From the NCBI GenBank assembly GCA_030531085.1, contig JAUNOM010000006.1, forward strand, positions 1-64,000: a stretch of 64,000 nt of DNA. Reading direction: 5' to 3'. Origin of the DNA: Prevotellaceae bacterium. Its GTDB lineage: Bacteria; Bacteroidota; Bacteroidia; Bacteroidales; Bacteroidaceae. This document shows positions 15,570 through 25,478 of this stretch, in pieces; position 1 is the first letter of the stretch; each line of letters starts with the position of its first letter. The notes beneath the pieces are model-generated. The model was given only the letters and a program-made list of their open reading frames with translations, was not told where the DNA came from and searched no databases. The position numbers and the translations under genes were made by a program.

Positions 15570-17435
15570 ATGTGTGGAATAGTAGGGTATATAGGTATGC
15601 GTAACGCATATCCAATACTTATAAAGGGACTCCGACGACTGGAGTATCGTGGATATGATTCGGCGGGCTGCGCCATGCTGTCGGCTAAGGATGGGAGTCT
15701 GAATGTTTATAAGGCAAAGGGTAGGGTCTCCGACCTTGAGAGAAATGCTGAGGGTAAGGATGTCAGCGGAACTATCGGTATAGCGCATACACGATGGGCT
15801 ACCCATGGCGTTCCAAGTGAGATTAATGCCCATCCTCATGTAAGCAAGAGCGGAAACCTTACACTTGTGCACAATGGCATTATAGAGAATTACGCCACAT
15901 TGCGTGAGCAGCTGAAGGAGAGGGGCTACAGTTTCAAGAGTGAGACGGATACGGAGGTGCTTGTGCAGTTGATAGAGTATGTCATGGACACAAATGATGT
16001 GGATTTGCCTACAGCTGTGCGTGGTGCCCTTAGTCAGGTTTTCGGCGCTTATGCAATAGCTGTTATTGACCGACGGCATCCGGATGTGATTGTTGCTGCG
16101 AGGAAGTCCTCACCATTGGCAGTGGGTATTGTTGATGGTAATACGGAATTTTTTCTTGCTTCCGATGCATCGCCTATAGCAGAATATACAAAGCATATAG
16201 TATATCTTAATGATGAGGAGCTGGCTGTGATGACCCGTGGCAAGGGACTGGAAGTCCTGAGACTTGACGGTGAGCATACAAGTGCGGAAGTGCAGGAGGT
16301 AAATGTTGATTTGTCAATGCTGGACCATGATGGTTTCCCACACTTCATGCTGAAGGAGATTTTTGATCAGCCGAATGTCCTGAAGGACTGTATCAGGGGC
16401 AGAATAGTGGAGTCTCCATATTCACACGCACCTCAGGTCGTACTGTCCGCTGTCACTAATAACCGCAGGCAGTTGTTGCAGGCTAAGAGGATAGTGATTG
16501 TTTCCTGTGGCACATCATGGCATGCCGGACTGATAGGGAAGCAACTGATAGAGCATTTCTGTCGTATCCCCGTTGAGGTGGCGTATGCAAGCGAGTTCCG
16601 TTACTCTGATCCCGTGATAGGGGCGGATGATGTCGTGATGGCAATATCACAGTCCGGTGAGACAGCTGACACACTCGCTGCCATACAGTTGGCAAAACGT
16701 AATGGCGCATTAATCTTCGGTATAGTGAATGGTGTTGGCTCATCAATAGCCCGTGAGAGTGATACAGGTACTTACATTCATGTCGGACCGGAGATTGGAG
16801 TCGCATCAACAAAGGCCTTTACAGGACAGGTAACGGTGCTGGTTATGCTTGCTCTTGCTCTTGGTATGGCAAAGGGAACGGTGGAGCAGGATGAGTATGA
16901 GACAACGATAAAGGAACTGTTGGCTATTCCTGATAAGATAAAGAAAATTCTGGAACAGAATGATAAGATAAAGAATATAGCGCAGACTTATACCTTTGCC
17001 CATAATTTCCTATATCTGGGACGTGGCTGGAATTATCCTGTTGCGCTTGAGGGCGCTCTTAAACTGAAGGAAATAAGCTATATACACGCAGAAGGGTATC
17101 CTGCTGCGGAGATGAAGCACGGCCCTATAGCGCTTGTGGATGCGGAGATGCCTGTGGTGTTCATTGCGACGCACCATAAGCTGTATCAGAAGATTATCTC
17201 CAATATGCAGGAGGTTGTCTCACGTCATGGCAGTATTATAGCCATAGTGACAGAGGGGGACGAGCAGGTGAAGAACATGGTGAAGGAGGTTATCGAGGTT
17301 CCGCATACACTGGCATGCCTGTCGCCTCTGCTGTGTGTCATTCCTTTACAACTCCTGTCTTACCATGTGGCAGTTGCCAAGGGGCTGAATGTGGATCAGC
17401 CGCGCAACCTTGCAAAGTCGGTGACAGTAGAGTAG
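15570..17435 (+). CDS. glmS: Glutamine-fructose-6-phosphate aminotransferase
   Basis: 621 residues. Class II glutamine amidotransferase domain starting MCGIVGYIG, so Cys2 becomes the N-terminal nucleophile, with HTRWATHG and HNGIIENY. Two SIS sugar-isomerase domains follow (VSCGTSWHAG near 310, SQSGETADTLAA, GRGWNYPVALEGALKLKEISY, AEMKHGPIALVD), ending QPRNLAKSVTVE with the terminal Lys-Ser-Val-Thr-Val-Glu block. It makes glucosamine 6-phosphate for peptidoglycan and LPS. 132 bp downstream of the export lipoprotein and 60 bp upstream of the purF-like gene. Confidence 0.97.
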   Translation: MCGIVGYIGMRNAYPILIKGLRRLEYRGYDSAGCAMLSAKDGSLNVYKAKGRVSDLERNAEGKDVSGTIGIAHTRWATHGVPSEINAHPHVSKSGNLTLVHNGIIENYATLREQLKERGYSFKSETDTEVLVQLIEYVMDTNDVDLPTAVRGALSQVFGAYAIAVIDRRHPDVIVAARKSSPLAVGIVDGNTEFFLASDASPIAEYTKHIVYLNDEELAVMTRGKGLEVLRLDGEHTSAEVQEVNVDLSMLDHDGFPHFMLKEIFDQPNVLKDCIRGRIVESPYSHAPQVVLSAVTNNRRQLLQAKRIVIVSCGTSWHAGLIGKQLIEHFCRIPVEVAYASEFRYSDPVIGADDVVMAISQSGETADTLAAIQLAKRNGALIFGIVNGVGSSIARESDTGTYIHVGPEIGVASTKAFTGQVTVLVMLALALGMAKGTVEQDEYETTIKELLAIPDKIKKILEQNDKIKNIAQTYTFAHNFLYLGRGWNYPVALEGALKLKEISYIHAEGYPAAEMKHGPIALVDAEMPVVFIATHHKLYQKIISNMQEVVSRHGSIIAIVTEGDEQVKNMVKEVIEVPHTLACLSPLLCVIPLQLLSYHVAVAKGLNVDQPRNLAKSVTVE

Positions 17436-17495
17436 CCATACGCTGTTTCACGGCATATACAGACACAACAACACACAACAAATAATTAAAGAAAG

Positions 17496-19388
17496 ATGGA
17501 ATCTCTAAAGCATGAATGCGGCGTAGCCATGATACGCCTGCTGAAGCCTCTGGAGTATTATCAGAGTAAATACGGTACGTGGATGTACGGCATCAACAAA
17601 CTGTATCTGATGATGGAGAAACAGCACAACCGCGGACAGGAGGGTGCAGGCCTTGCCGCTGTGAAACTAAATGTGGAACCGGGTAGTGAGTATATGTTCC
17701 GTGAGAGGGCGGAAGGCTCAAATGCTATACAGCAGATATTCGCTACAGTGCATAAGGAATTCAACGGACTGACGCCGGAGCAGATTGCCGATGTGAAGTA
17801 TGTACATGATAATGTAGCCTTTGCAGGAGAACTGTATATGGGACATCTTAGGTACAGTACAACAGGTAAGAGCGGCATATCTTATGTACATCCTTTCCTG
17901 CGGCGTAACAACTGGAGGGCGAAGAATCTCAGCTTGTGCGGAAACTTCAATATGACAAACATGGATGAGGTGTTCGGGCAACTGACACGTCAAGGGCAGC
18001 ATCCAAGGATATACAGTGACTCGTATATTATGCTTGAACTGATGGGGCATAGACTTGACAGGGAGGTGGAACGTAACTTTGCCTTGGCTAAGGAACAGGG
18101 ACTCGTTGATAATGAGGTTACGGAGTTCATTGACAATAATGTTGACATGAGCAATGTGCTGGCTACATCCATGTGCCATTTCGATGGAGGTTATGTAGTA
18201 TGCGGTATCACCGGTAGCGGTGAGATGTTTGCAATGCGTGATCCATGGGGAATACGTCCTGCGTACTTTCATCTTGACGAAGAAGTTATGGCGTTGGCAA
18301 GTGAGCGTCCGGTATTGCAGACTACTTTTGATTTGGATATGACAGAGGTGGTGGAACTGAACCCTGGAGAGGCTATCCTTGTCAACAGAGCCGGTAAGGT
18401 GAGCCGTAAGCAGATTATAGAACCAAAGGGGGACTGTAAATGCTCATTTGAGAGAATATATTTCAGCCGTGGTTCTGATGCGGATATATACAAGGAACGC
18501 AAGAAACTTGGAGAACAGTTGATGCAGCCGATACTCCGCGCTGTGGATTATGATCACAGGCATACAGTGTTTTCGTATATTCCCAATACAGCGGAGGTAG
18601 CATACTATGGTATGTTGACAGGCTTTAAGAACTATATCAACCAACAGAAGGTTGAAAGGTTGCTTGCCATAGATGGGATGCCGACGAGGGAAGAGCTGAC
18701 TTCCTTGCTTGATGAATACGTACGGTCTGAAAAGATAGCGTGGAAGGATATAAAGCTGAGAACGTTCATTAGCGAGGGCAGTACACGTAATGACCTTGCA
18801 TCACACGTGTATGATGTGACTTATGGGTCTGTGGAGCCGGGAGTGGATAATCTCGTGGTCATAGACGACTCAATAGTGCGTGGAACAACATTGAAGGAGA
18901 GTATCTTAAAGATACTGGATCGCTTGAAACCAAAGAAAATAGTGATAGTAAGCAGCGCGCCACAGATACGTTATCCTGACTACTATGGCATCGATATGTC
19001 ACGGTTAGAGGAGTTTTGTGTGTTCCGGGCTGCCATACAGCTTCTTTTGGATGAGGGAAGACACTCGGTTATAAAAGAGGTTTATGAAGCGTGTCGGAAT
19101 GAGCTGCAGAAGCCTAATGAGCAGATGCGTAATCATGTTAGACGTATCTATGAGCCTTTTACAGTATATGAATTGAATCATAAGATTGTGGAAATGCTGC
19201 GTCCGGAAGGTATGACAACACCTGTAGAACTGGTGTTCCAAAGTATAGAGGGACTCCATACGGCTATCCCGAATCATAAGGGAGACTGGTATTTTACTGG
19301 CAATTATCCAACTCCTGGCGGAACAAGACAATGTCTACAGGCGTTTGTCAGCTACTATGAGAGATATCATGCAGTCTTGATGCAATAA
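17496..19388 (+). CDS. purF: Amidophosphoribosyltransferase, long Bacteroidetes type
   Basis: 630 residues, longer than the usual 460-510. The class II amidotransferase nucleophile is Cys8 in MESLKHECGVAMIR, implying removal of a seven-residue propeptide. HNRGQEGAGLAAVKL and DPWGIRPAY follow. The phosphoribosyltransferase PRPP loop is VVIDDSIVRGTT (about residue 455), followed by SSAPQIRYPDYYGID, both as in PurF. Extra length lies in an N-terminal insertion and about 100 C-terminal residues (EPFTVYELNHKIVEMLRPEG). It catalyses the first step of purine synthesis if it is a true PurF; a second standard purF elsewhere in the genome cannot be excluded. Confidence 0.85.
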   Translation: MESLKHECGVAMIRLLKPLEYYQSKYGTWMYGINKLYLMMEKQHNRGQEGAGLAAVKLNVEPGSEYMFRERAEGSNAIQQIFATVHKEFNGLTPEQIADVKYVHDNVAFAGELYMGHLRYSTTGKSGISYVHPFLRRNNWRAKNLSLCGNFNMTNMDEVFGQLTRQGQHPRIYSDSYIMLELMGHRLDREVERNFALAKEQGLVDNEVTEFIDNNVDMSNVLATSMCHFDGGYVVCGITGSGEMFAMRDPWGIRPAYFHLDEEVMALASERPVLQTTFDLDMTEVVELNPGEAILVNRAGKVSRKQIIEPKGDCKCSFERIYFSRGSDADIYKERKKLGEQLMQPILRAVDYDHRHTVFSYIPNTAEVAYYGMLTGFKNYINQQKVERLLAIDGMPTREELTSLLDEYVRSEKIAWKDIKLRTFISEGSTRNDLASHVYDVTYGSVEPGVDNLVVIDDSIVRGTTLKESILKILDRLKPKKIVIVSSAPQIRYPDYYGIDMSRLEEFCVFRAAIQLLLDEGRHSVIKEVYEACRNELQKPNEQMRNHVRRIYEPFTVYELNHKIVEMLRPEGMTTPVELVFQSIEGLHTAIPNHKGDWYFTGNYPTPGGTRQCLQAFVSYYERYHAVLMQ

Positions 19389-19453
19389 GTTTAAGAAGAA
19401 AGATTACATCATTTAAATATATAAACCATATACAGGTACCATATATAAATAAG

Positions 19454-20527
19454 ATGAAAAAGGTAACATTAGTATTACAGGATGGAACAACGTTCCATGG
19501 AAAGTCATTCGGGTATGATAAGCCAATAGCGGGTGAGGTCGTATTCAACACTGCGATGATGGGATATCCAGAAAGCCTTACTGACCCTTCTTATGCAGGG
19601 CAGATAATGGTGCTCACATATCCGCTTGTTGGCAACTATGGCGTGCCACCGTTCACTTTTGAGCAGAACGGTTTGCCAACTTTCATGGAGAGCGATAAGA
19701 TATATGCTTCAGCAATCATAGTTGCAGACTATAGTACGGAGTATAGTCACTGGAATGCCAAGGAAAGTCTTGCGGACTGGCTGAAACGTGAACAGGTACC
19801 AGGTATTACAGGTATAGACACACGTGAGCTGACGAAGGTATTGCGTGAGCATGGAGTGATGATGGGAAAGGTGATATTCGATGACGAACCTGATAATATT
19901 CCAGAGGCAAACTACAGTGGAGTAAACTTTGTTGATTTAGTGTCAACAAAGAAAATCCTTACATATAATGAGGGAGCTGCGAAGAAAGTGGTGCTTGTGG
20001 ACTGTGGCGTGAAGGCTAATATCATACGCTGTCTTATAAATCGAGGCTGTGAGGTTATACGTGTACCATGGAATTATGACTATACCGACATGGTGTTTGA
20101 CGGACTGTTCCTCGCCAATGGTCCTGGTGACCCAGATATGTGTGAGGAGGCTGTGGATATTATCAGAAAGCAGATGCAGCGAAGTGATAAGCCGATATGT
20201 GGAATTTGTATGGGTAATCAGTTGCTTGCAAAGGCGGCTGGTGCAAAGATCTATAAGTTGAAGTATGGTCATCGCTCACATAATCAGCCTGTGCGTATGG
20301 TAGGGACAGAGAAATGTTTTGTGACATCCCAAAATCATGGATATGCCGTGGATGCCACTACGCTTGGGAGTGACTGGGAGGAATTGTTTGTGAATATGAA
20401 TGATGGTTCGAATGAGGGTATTCGCCATAAGACGAAGCCATGGTTCTCAAGTCAGTTCCATCCGGAAGCGTGCTCTGGTCCTGTAGATACGGAGTTTATG
20501 TTTGACAAGTTTGTAGAGCAACTATAA
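19454..20527 (+). CDS. carA: Carbamoyl-phosphate synthase small subunit
   Basis: 357 residues. N-terminal CPSase small-chain domain (FHGKSFGYDKPIAGEVVFNTAMMGYPESLTDPSYAGQ, in pieces) and a C-terminal class I glutamine amidotransferase: oxyanion FLANGPGDP, nucleophile Cys in CGICMGNQLLA, His and Glu in SSQFHPEACSGP. It delivers ammonia from glutamine to CarB. 66 bp after purF and 77 bp before carB, same strand. Confidence 0.97.
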   Translation: MKKVTLVLQDGTTFHGKSFGYDKPIAGEVVFNTAMMGYPESLTDPSYAGQIMVLTYPLVGNYGVPPFTFEQNGLPTFMESDKIYASAIIVADYSTEYSHWNAKESLADWLKREQVPGITGIDTRELTKVLREHGVMMGKVIFDDEPDNIPEANYSGVNFVDLVSTKKILTYNEGAAKKVVLVDCGVKANIIRCLINRGCEVIRVPWNYDYTDMVFDGLFLANGPGDPDMCEEAVDIIRKQMQRSDKPICGICMGNQLLAKAAGAKIYKLKYGHRSHNQPVRMVGTEKCFVTSQNHGYAVDATTLGSDWEELFVNMNDGSNEGIRHKTKPWFSSQFHPEACSGPVDTEFMFDKFVEQL

Positions 20528-20603
20528 TAGCACAGGGTTTCTGTCAGACTTTTATTGCTGACAAAGCGAAGACTAATGACACAAAAATAGATATAGAGAA
20601 ACA

Positions 20604-23600
20604 ATGAAAGACGATAATATAAAGAAGGTACTTTTGTTAGGTTCTGGTGCGCTGAAGATAGGTGAAGCCGGAGAATTTGACTATTCTGGTTCTCAGGCAT
20701 TGAAGGCATTGCGTGAGGAGGGTGTGGAAACTGTTCTTATCAATCCGAATATTGCCACAGTACAGACATCGGAAGGTATTGCGGATAAGGTCTATTTCCT
20801 TCCTGTACAGCCTTATTTCGTAGAGCGTGTGATTAGAGAGGAGAAACCTGATGGCATACTTCTTGCGTTCGGTGGACAGACTGCTTTGAATTGCGGAGTT
20901 GAGCTATACCAGAGTGGTATTCTTGATAAATATAATGTGCGTGTTCTTGGTACTCCTGTACAGGCTATTATGGATACGGAGGACCGTGAACTCTTTGTAA
21001 AGAAACTTGATGAGATAAACGTAAAGACAATAAAGTCTCAGGCTTGTGAAAATATTGAAGAGGCACGTAAGGCGGCATCAGAATTAGGATATCCAGTAAT
21101 AATACGTGCCGCGTATGCACTTGGAGGATTAGGTTCAGGCTTTTGTGATAATGAGGAAGAACTTAATAAACTGGCAGAGAAGGCGTTCTCTTTCTCTCCG
21201 CAAGTACTTGTAGAGAAGTCTTTGAAAGGATGGAAGGAGATAGAGTACGAGGTGGTTCGTGACCGTTATGACAATTGTATAACGGTATGTAATATGGAGA
21301 ACTTCGATCCGTTGGGAATACATACCGGTGAGTCAATCGTTATAGCTCCATCACAGACTCTTTCAAATTCAGAGTATCACAAGTTGCGTGCTCTCGCAAT
21401 AAAGATAATACGCCATGTTGGTATTGTTGGTGAATGTAATGTACAGTATGCTTTTGATCCACAGTCAGAAGACTACAGAGTCATAGAGGTAAATGCCCGC
21501 TTGTCGCGTTCGTCTGCACTTGCTTCAAAGGCTACAGGATATCCGCTCGCATTTGTTGCGGCGAAACTTGGTATGGGATATGGACTTTTTGAATTGAAGA
21601 ATTCTGTCACCAAGACCACTTCCGCATTCTTTGAACCTGCACTTGATTATGTAGTATGTAAGATTCCACGTTGGGATTTGTCTAAATTCCGTGGAGTAGA
21701 CAAGGAGCTTGGCTCTTCTATGAAGTCTGTAGGTGAAGTTATGGCTATAGGACGTAATTTCGAGGAGGCTATACAGAAAGGCTTGCGTATGATAGGGCAG
21801 GGAATGCACGGATTTGTAGAGAACAAAGTACTTGAGATAAATGATATAGAGGCGGCTTTAAAGGCTCCTACAGACAAGCGTATCTTTGTTATTGCAAAGG
21901 CTCTGAAACGTAAGATCTACAATGTAGACCAGATTCATGAGATGACAAAGATAGATAAATGGTTCCTTGAGAAATTACAGCATATTATAGATATTGACGA
22001 CCGTTTGGATAAATGTACGTCAATAAATGTGCTTGACAAAGAACTGTTGCGTGAGGCTAAGGTGTATGGCTTTACAGATTTCCAAATAGCCCGTGCTGTG
22101 AACCTTGAGGTGGAGATGGGCAATATGCATAAGGCTATATTGACAGTGCGCGCCTTGCGTAAACGAATGGGGGTATTGCCAGTAGTGAAGCAGATTGATA
22201 CTTTGGCGGCTGAATATCCTGCACAGACAAACTATCTATATCTTACATACGCAGGTACGGCACATGATATAAAATATCTTGGTGACAAGAAGTCCATTGT
22301 GGTTCTTGGCTCTGGAGCATATAGGATAGGTTCTTCTGTTGAGTTTGACTGGTGTGGTGTGCAGGCTCTTAACACCATACGTAAGCAGGGGTATCGTTCT
22401 GTGATGATAAACTATAATCCGGAAACGGTGTCTACTGATTACGATATGTGTGATCGTCTTTATTTTGACGAGCTTACGTTTGAGCGTGTCATGGACATTA
22501 TAGATTTGGAGAACCCTCATGGTGTAATAGTATCTACAGGAGGGCAGATTCCTAATAATCTCGCGATGCGTCTTGATGCGGAGAATGTGCCAATCCTTGG
22601 TACATCTGCTAAGGACATAGATAATTGCGAGGACCGTGCGCAGTTTTCGTCAATGCTTACACGTAATGGAATAAATCAGCCGGAATGGTCTGCATTGACA
22701 TCAATGGATGATATAAATAAGTTCATAGAAAAGGTTGGTTTCCCTGTACTTGTCAGGCCGTCATACGTGTTGTCTGGTGCTGCAATGAATGTTTGTTCCA
22801 ATAAGGAAGAGTTGGAGAGGTTCCTGCAGCTTGCAGCTAATGTGAGCGAGGACCATCCTGTTGTGGTGAGTCAGTTTATAGAGCACGCAAAGGAAATAGA
22901 GATGGACGCTGTTGCCAAAGATGGTGAGATAATGGCATACGCTATATCTGAACATATAGAATTTGCTGGTGTACATTCAGGAGATGCCACGATACAGTTC
23001 CCTCCTCAGAAACTGTATGTTGAAACAGTTCGTAGAATAAAGCGTATCTCTAAGCAGATAGCTAAGGAACTGCATATCTCCGGACCATTTAATATACAGT
23101 ATATGGCCCGTGATAATGACATTCTTGTCATAGAGTGTAATTTGCGTGCATCCCGTTCTTTCCCATTCGTAAGTAAAGTGCTGAAACTTAATCTTATTGA
23201 TTTGGCAACAAAGATTATGCTTGGCGTACCTGTGGAGAAACCAAGTAAGAACCTTTTCGATTTGGATTATGTTGGTATAAAGGCAAGCCAGTTCTCTTTT
23301 AATCGTTTGCAGAAGGCGGATCCTGTTCTTGGAGTTGATATGGCCTCTACTGGTGAGGTAGGATGCATAGGTAATGACACTTCATGTGCTTTGTTGAAAG
23401 CAATGCTTTCTGTGGGATATAGAATCCCGAAGAAGAATATATTACTTTCAACGGGTTCGACAAAACAGAAGGCGGAGATGATGGATGCCGCAAAGATGCT
23501 TGTTAAGCATGGCTTTCAACTTTATGCTACAGGTGGCACATACAAGTTCTTGACCGATAATGGTATACCAAGTATAGAAGTGTTCTGGCCATCTGATGAG

Positions 23601-23837
23601 GGTAGAATGCCGCAGGCTCTTGATATGTTGCACAATAAGGAAATAGATATGGTGGTAAATATTCCTAAGAACCTTACAGTGCGCGAACTTGATAATGGAT
23701 ATAAGATCCGTAGGGCTGCTATAGATTTGAATATACCACTTATAACTAATTCGCGACTTGCATCTGCGTTCATAAATGCATTCTGCACTATGCCGCTTGA
23801 TCAGATAGCGATAAAGCCATGGCAAGATTATAAATAA
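20604..23837 (+). CDS. carB: Carbamoyl-phosphate synthase large subunit
   Basis: 1077 residues with the internal duplication of the family: first half begins KKVLLLGSGALKIGEAGEFDYSGSQA and contains the ATP-grasp block IIRAAYALGGLGSGF; second half repeats it as SIVVLGSGAYRIGSSVEFDW and VLVRPSYVLSGAAM. The C-terminal MGS-like allosteric domain is present (MLVKHGFQLYATGGTYKFL). It makes carbamoyl phosphate for pyrimidines and arginine. The next gene, dapA, follows after 16 bp. Confidence 0.97.
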   Translation: MKDDNIKKVLLLGSGALKIGEAGEFDYSGSQALKALREEGVETVLINPNIATVQTSEGIADKVYFLPVQPYFVERVIREEKPDGILLAFGGQTALNCGVELYQSGILDKYNVRVLGTPVQAIMDTEDRELFVKKLDEINVKTIKSQACENIEEARKAASELGYPVIIRAAYALGGLGSGFCDNEEELNKLAEKAFSFSPQVLVEKSLKGWKEIEYEVVRDRYDNCITVCNMENFDPLGIHTGESIVIAPSQTLSNSEYHKLRALAIKIIRHVGIVGECNVQYAFDPQSEDYRVIEVNARLSRSSALASKATGYPLAFVAAKLGMGYGLFELKNSVTKTTSAFFEPALDYVVCKIPRWDLSKFRGVDKELGSSMKSVGEVMAIGRNFEEAIQKGLRMIGQGMHGFVENKVLEINDIEAALKAPTDKRIFVIAKALKRKIYNVDQIHEMTKIDKWFLEKLQHIIDIDDRLDKCTSINVLDKELLREAKVYGFTDFQIARAVNLEVEMGNMHKAILTVRALRKRMGVLPVVKQIDTLAAEYPAQTNYLYLTYAGTAHDIKYLGDKKSIVVLGSGAYRIGSSVEFDWCGVQALNTIRKQGYRSVMINYNPETVSTDYDMCDRLYFDELTFERVMDIIDLENPHGVIVSTGGQIPNNLAMRLDAENVPILGTSAKDIDNCEDRAQFSSMLTRNGINQPEWSALTSMDDINKFIEKVGFPVLVRPSYVLSGAAMNVCSNKEELERFLQLAANVSEDHPVVVSQFIEHAKEIEMDAVAKDGEIMAYAISEHIEFAGVHSGDATIQFPPQKLYVETVRRIKRISKQIAKELHISGPFNIQYMARDNDILVIECNLRASRSFPFVSKVLKLNLIDLATKIMLGVPVEKPSKNLFDLDYVGIKASQFSFNRLQKADPVLGVDMASTGEVGCIGNDTSCALLKAMLSVGYRIPKKNILLSTGSTKQKAEMMDAAKMLVKHGFQLYATGGTYKFLTDNGIPSIEVFWPSDEGRMPQALDMLHNKEIDMVVNIPKNLTVRELDNGYKIRRAAIDLNIPLITNSRLASAFINAFCTMPLDQIAIKPWQDYK

Positions 23838-23853
23838 AAGAAATTGATATATT

Positions 23854-24738
23854 ATGCAAAACATTTTCCGTGGCCTTGGCATAGCCTTAGTCACACCTTT
23901 TAATGAGGATGGCTCTGTGGACTATGATTCATTGGCATCCATAATCGCCTACCAGCTTGATAATGATGCAGACTTTCTTTGTATCCTTGCAACAACAGGC
24001 GAGACACCTTGTCTTTCACCGAAAGAACATTATGAGGTGAAGCAGTTTATAGTGAAGCACGTGGCTGGACGTGTGCCTGTGCTGATGGGTTGTGGAGGTA
24101 ACAATACCGCAGCTGTAGTTGAGATGCTAAAGACATACGACTTCAGTGGGATAGATGGTATCCTTTCCATCTGTCCATATTATAACAAGCCTTCACAGGA
24201 GGGATTGTACCAGCATTTTAAAGCTATCTCTGCTGCTACAAAGTTGCCGATAGTGCTTTATAATGTACCAGGACGTACAGGAATAAACATGAAGCCTGAA
24301 ACCACGTGCAGACTTGCTGCAGACTGTGATAATATTGTTGCCATAAAGGAAGCCTGTGGTTCAATAGAGCAGATAGATGAGATTATAAAATATAAGCCGA
24401 CGGACTTTGATGTGCTTTCCGGTGATGATGCACTTACATTTCCAATGATTGCGTGTGGAGCGGTTGGAGTTATATCTGTGATAGGTAATGCGTTGCCAAA
24501 GGAATTCTCACGTATGATACGTTTGGAATTCCGTGGTGAGTTTGGTGCAGCACAGAAGATACATCATAAGTTTACAGATCTTTATGGACTGTTGTTTGTA
24601 GATGGTAATCCTGCTGGAGTAAAGGCTTTGATGAGTGAAATGGGATTGTTGAAGAATATACTTCGTTTGCCACTTGTTCCAACACGACTTACTACAAGAC
24701 AGAAAATAGCGCAGGTTCTCAAAGACCTTAAGTTATAA
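23854..24738 (+). CDS. dapA: 4-hydroxy-tetrahydrodipicolinate synthase
   Basis: 294 residues, TIM-barrel of the DHDPS family. Substrate loop TTGETPCLS (GTTGE-like), catalytic Tyr in LYNVPGRTG, Schiff-base Lys in VAIKEACGS (about residue 163). It condenses pyruvate with aspartate semialdehyde for lysine and meso-diaminopimelate. The 16-bp gap from carB suggests cotranscription. Confidence 0.96.
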   Translation: MQNIFRGLGIALVTPFNEDGSVDYDSLASIIAYQLDNDADFLCILATTGETPCLSPKEHYEVKQFIVKHVAGRVPVLMGCGGNNTAAVVEMLKTYDFSGIDGILSICPYYNKPSQEGLYQHFKAISAATKLPIVLYNVPGRTGINMKPETTCRLAADCDNIVAIKEACGSIEQIDEIIKYKPTDFDVLSGDDALTFPMIACGAVGVISVIGNALPKEFSRMIRLEFRGEFGAAQKIHHKFTDLYGLLFVDGNPAGVKALMSEMGLLKNILRLPLVPTRLTTRQKIAQVLKDLKL

Positions 24739-24832
24739 TTTGTAAACTATAATATATTGAATTGATAGAGGTTGGCATTATAATGCTTGCTTCTGTCAGT
24801 TCAGTATATTGTCATATAGCCTCCTGCATATT

Positions 24833-25474
24833 ATGGAAAACCATATATCATTAGACCTCATGGAGTTTATAGAACGTAACATTCTTCCACGTTATGCAGC
24901 CTTTGATGCTGCGCATAACATGGAGCACGTTATGCGCGTAATAAAGATGTCAAATGTCTTGGCTCGCAAGATGGGTGCAGATGTTAATATGGCTTATGTC
25001 GTGGCGGCATATCATGATTTAGGATTGGATGGCCCGCGTGCTGTACATCATATAACAAGTGGAAAAATATTAAAGGCGGATAAACGCCTTGAACGATGGT
25101 TTACGCAGCAACAGATTAACACAATGGTACAGGCTGTTGAGGATCATCGTGCATCTGCTTCAAGAGCACCACGCTCAATATATGGCAGGATAGTGGCAGA
25201 GGCTGACCGTGACTTGTTGCCTGATACGGTATTCCGTCGTACAGTCTTGTTTGGATTGGAGCATTATCCAGAAATGAGTGACGAAGAACACTGGCAGAGA
25301 TTTCGTGAACATATTATGCAGAAATATTCTGTATCTGGTTATATACATTTATGGATACAAGGCTCAGAGAATGAGAGAAATCTGAAAGAACTTCGTTGCA
25401 TTATAGCTGATGAAGTGCTGCTGCGAAGACATTTTGATGAGATCTATAAGGAATACAAGAAGAGTGAATTTTGA
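24833..25474 (+). CDS. HD domain phosphohydrolase
   Basis: 213 residues from ATG at 24833 (a TTG eight codons upstream is possible). Conserved metal ligands are visible: HNMEHVMRVI, then the His-Asp pair in VAAYHDLGL, then VEDHRAS and a late Asp in AEADRDLLPD. The family hydrolyses phosphate esters of nucleotides or other small molecules; the substrate is unknown. The next gene, menA, begins 4 bp after its stop. Confidence 0.88.
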   Translation: MENHISLDLMEFIERNILPRYAAFDAAHNMEHVMRVIKMSNVLARKMGADVNMAYVVAAYHDLGLDGPRAVHHITSGKILKADKRLERWFTQQQINTMVQAVEDHRASASRAPRSIYGRIVAEADRDLLPDTVFRRTVLFGLEHYPEMSDEEHWQRFREHIMQKYSVSGYIHLWIQGSENERNLKELRCIIADEVLLRRHFDEIYKEYKKSEF

Positions 25475-25478
25475 TAAA

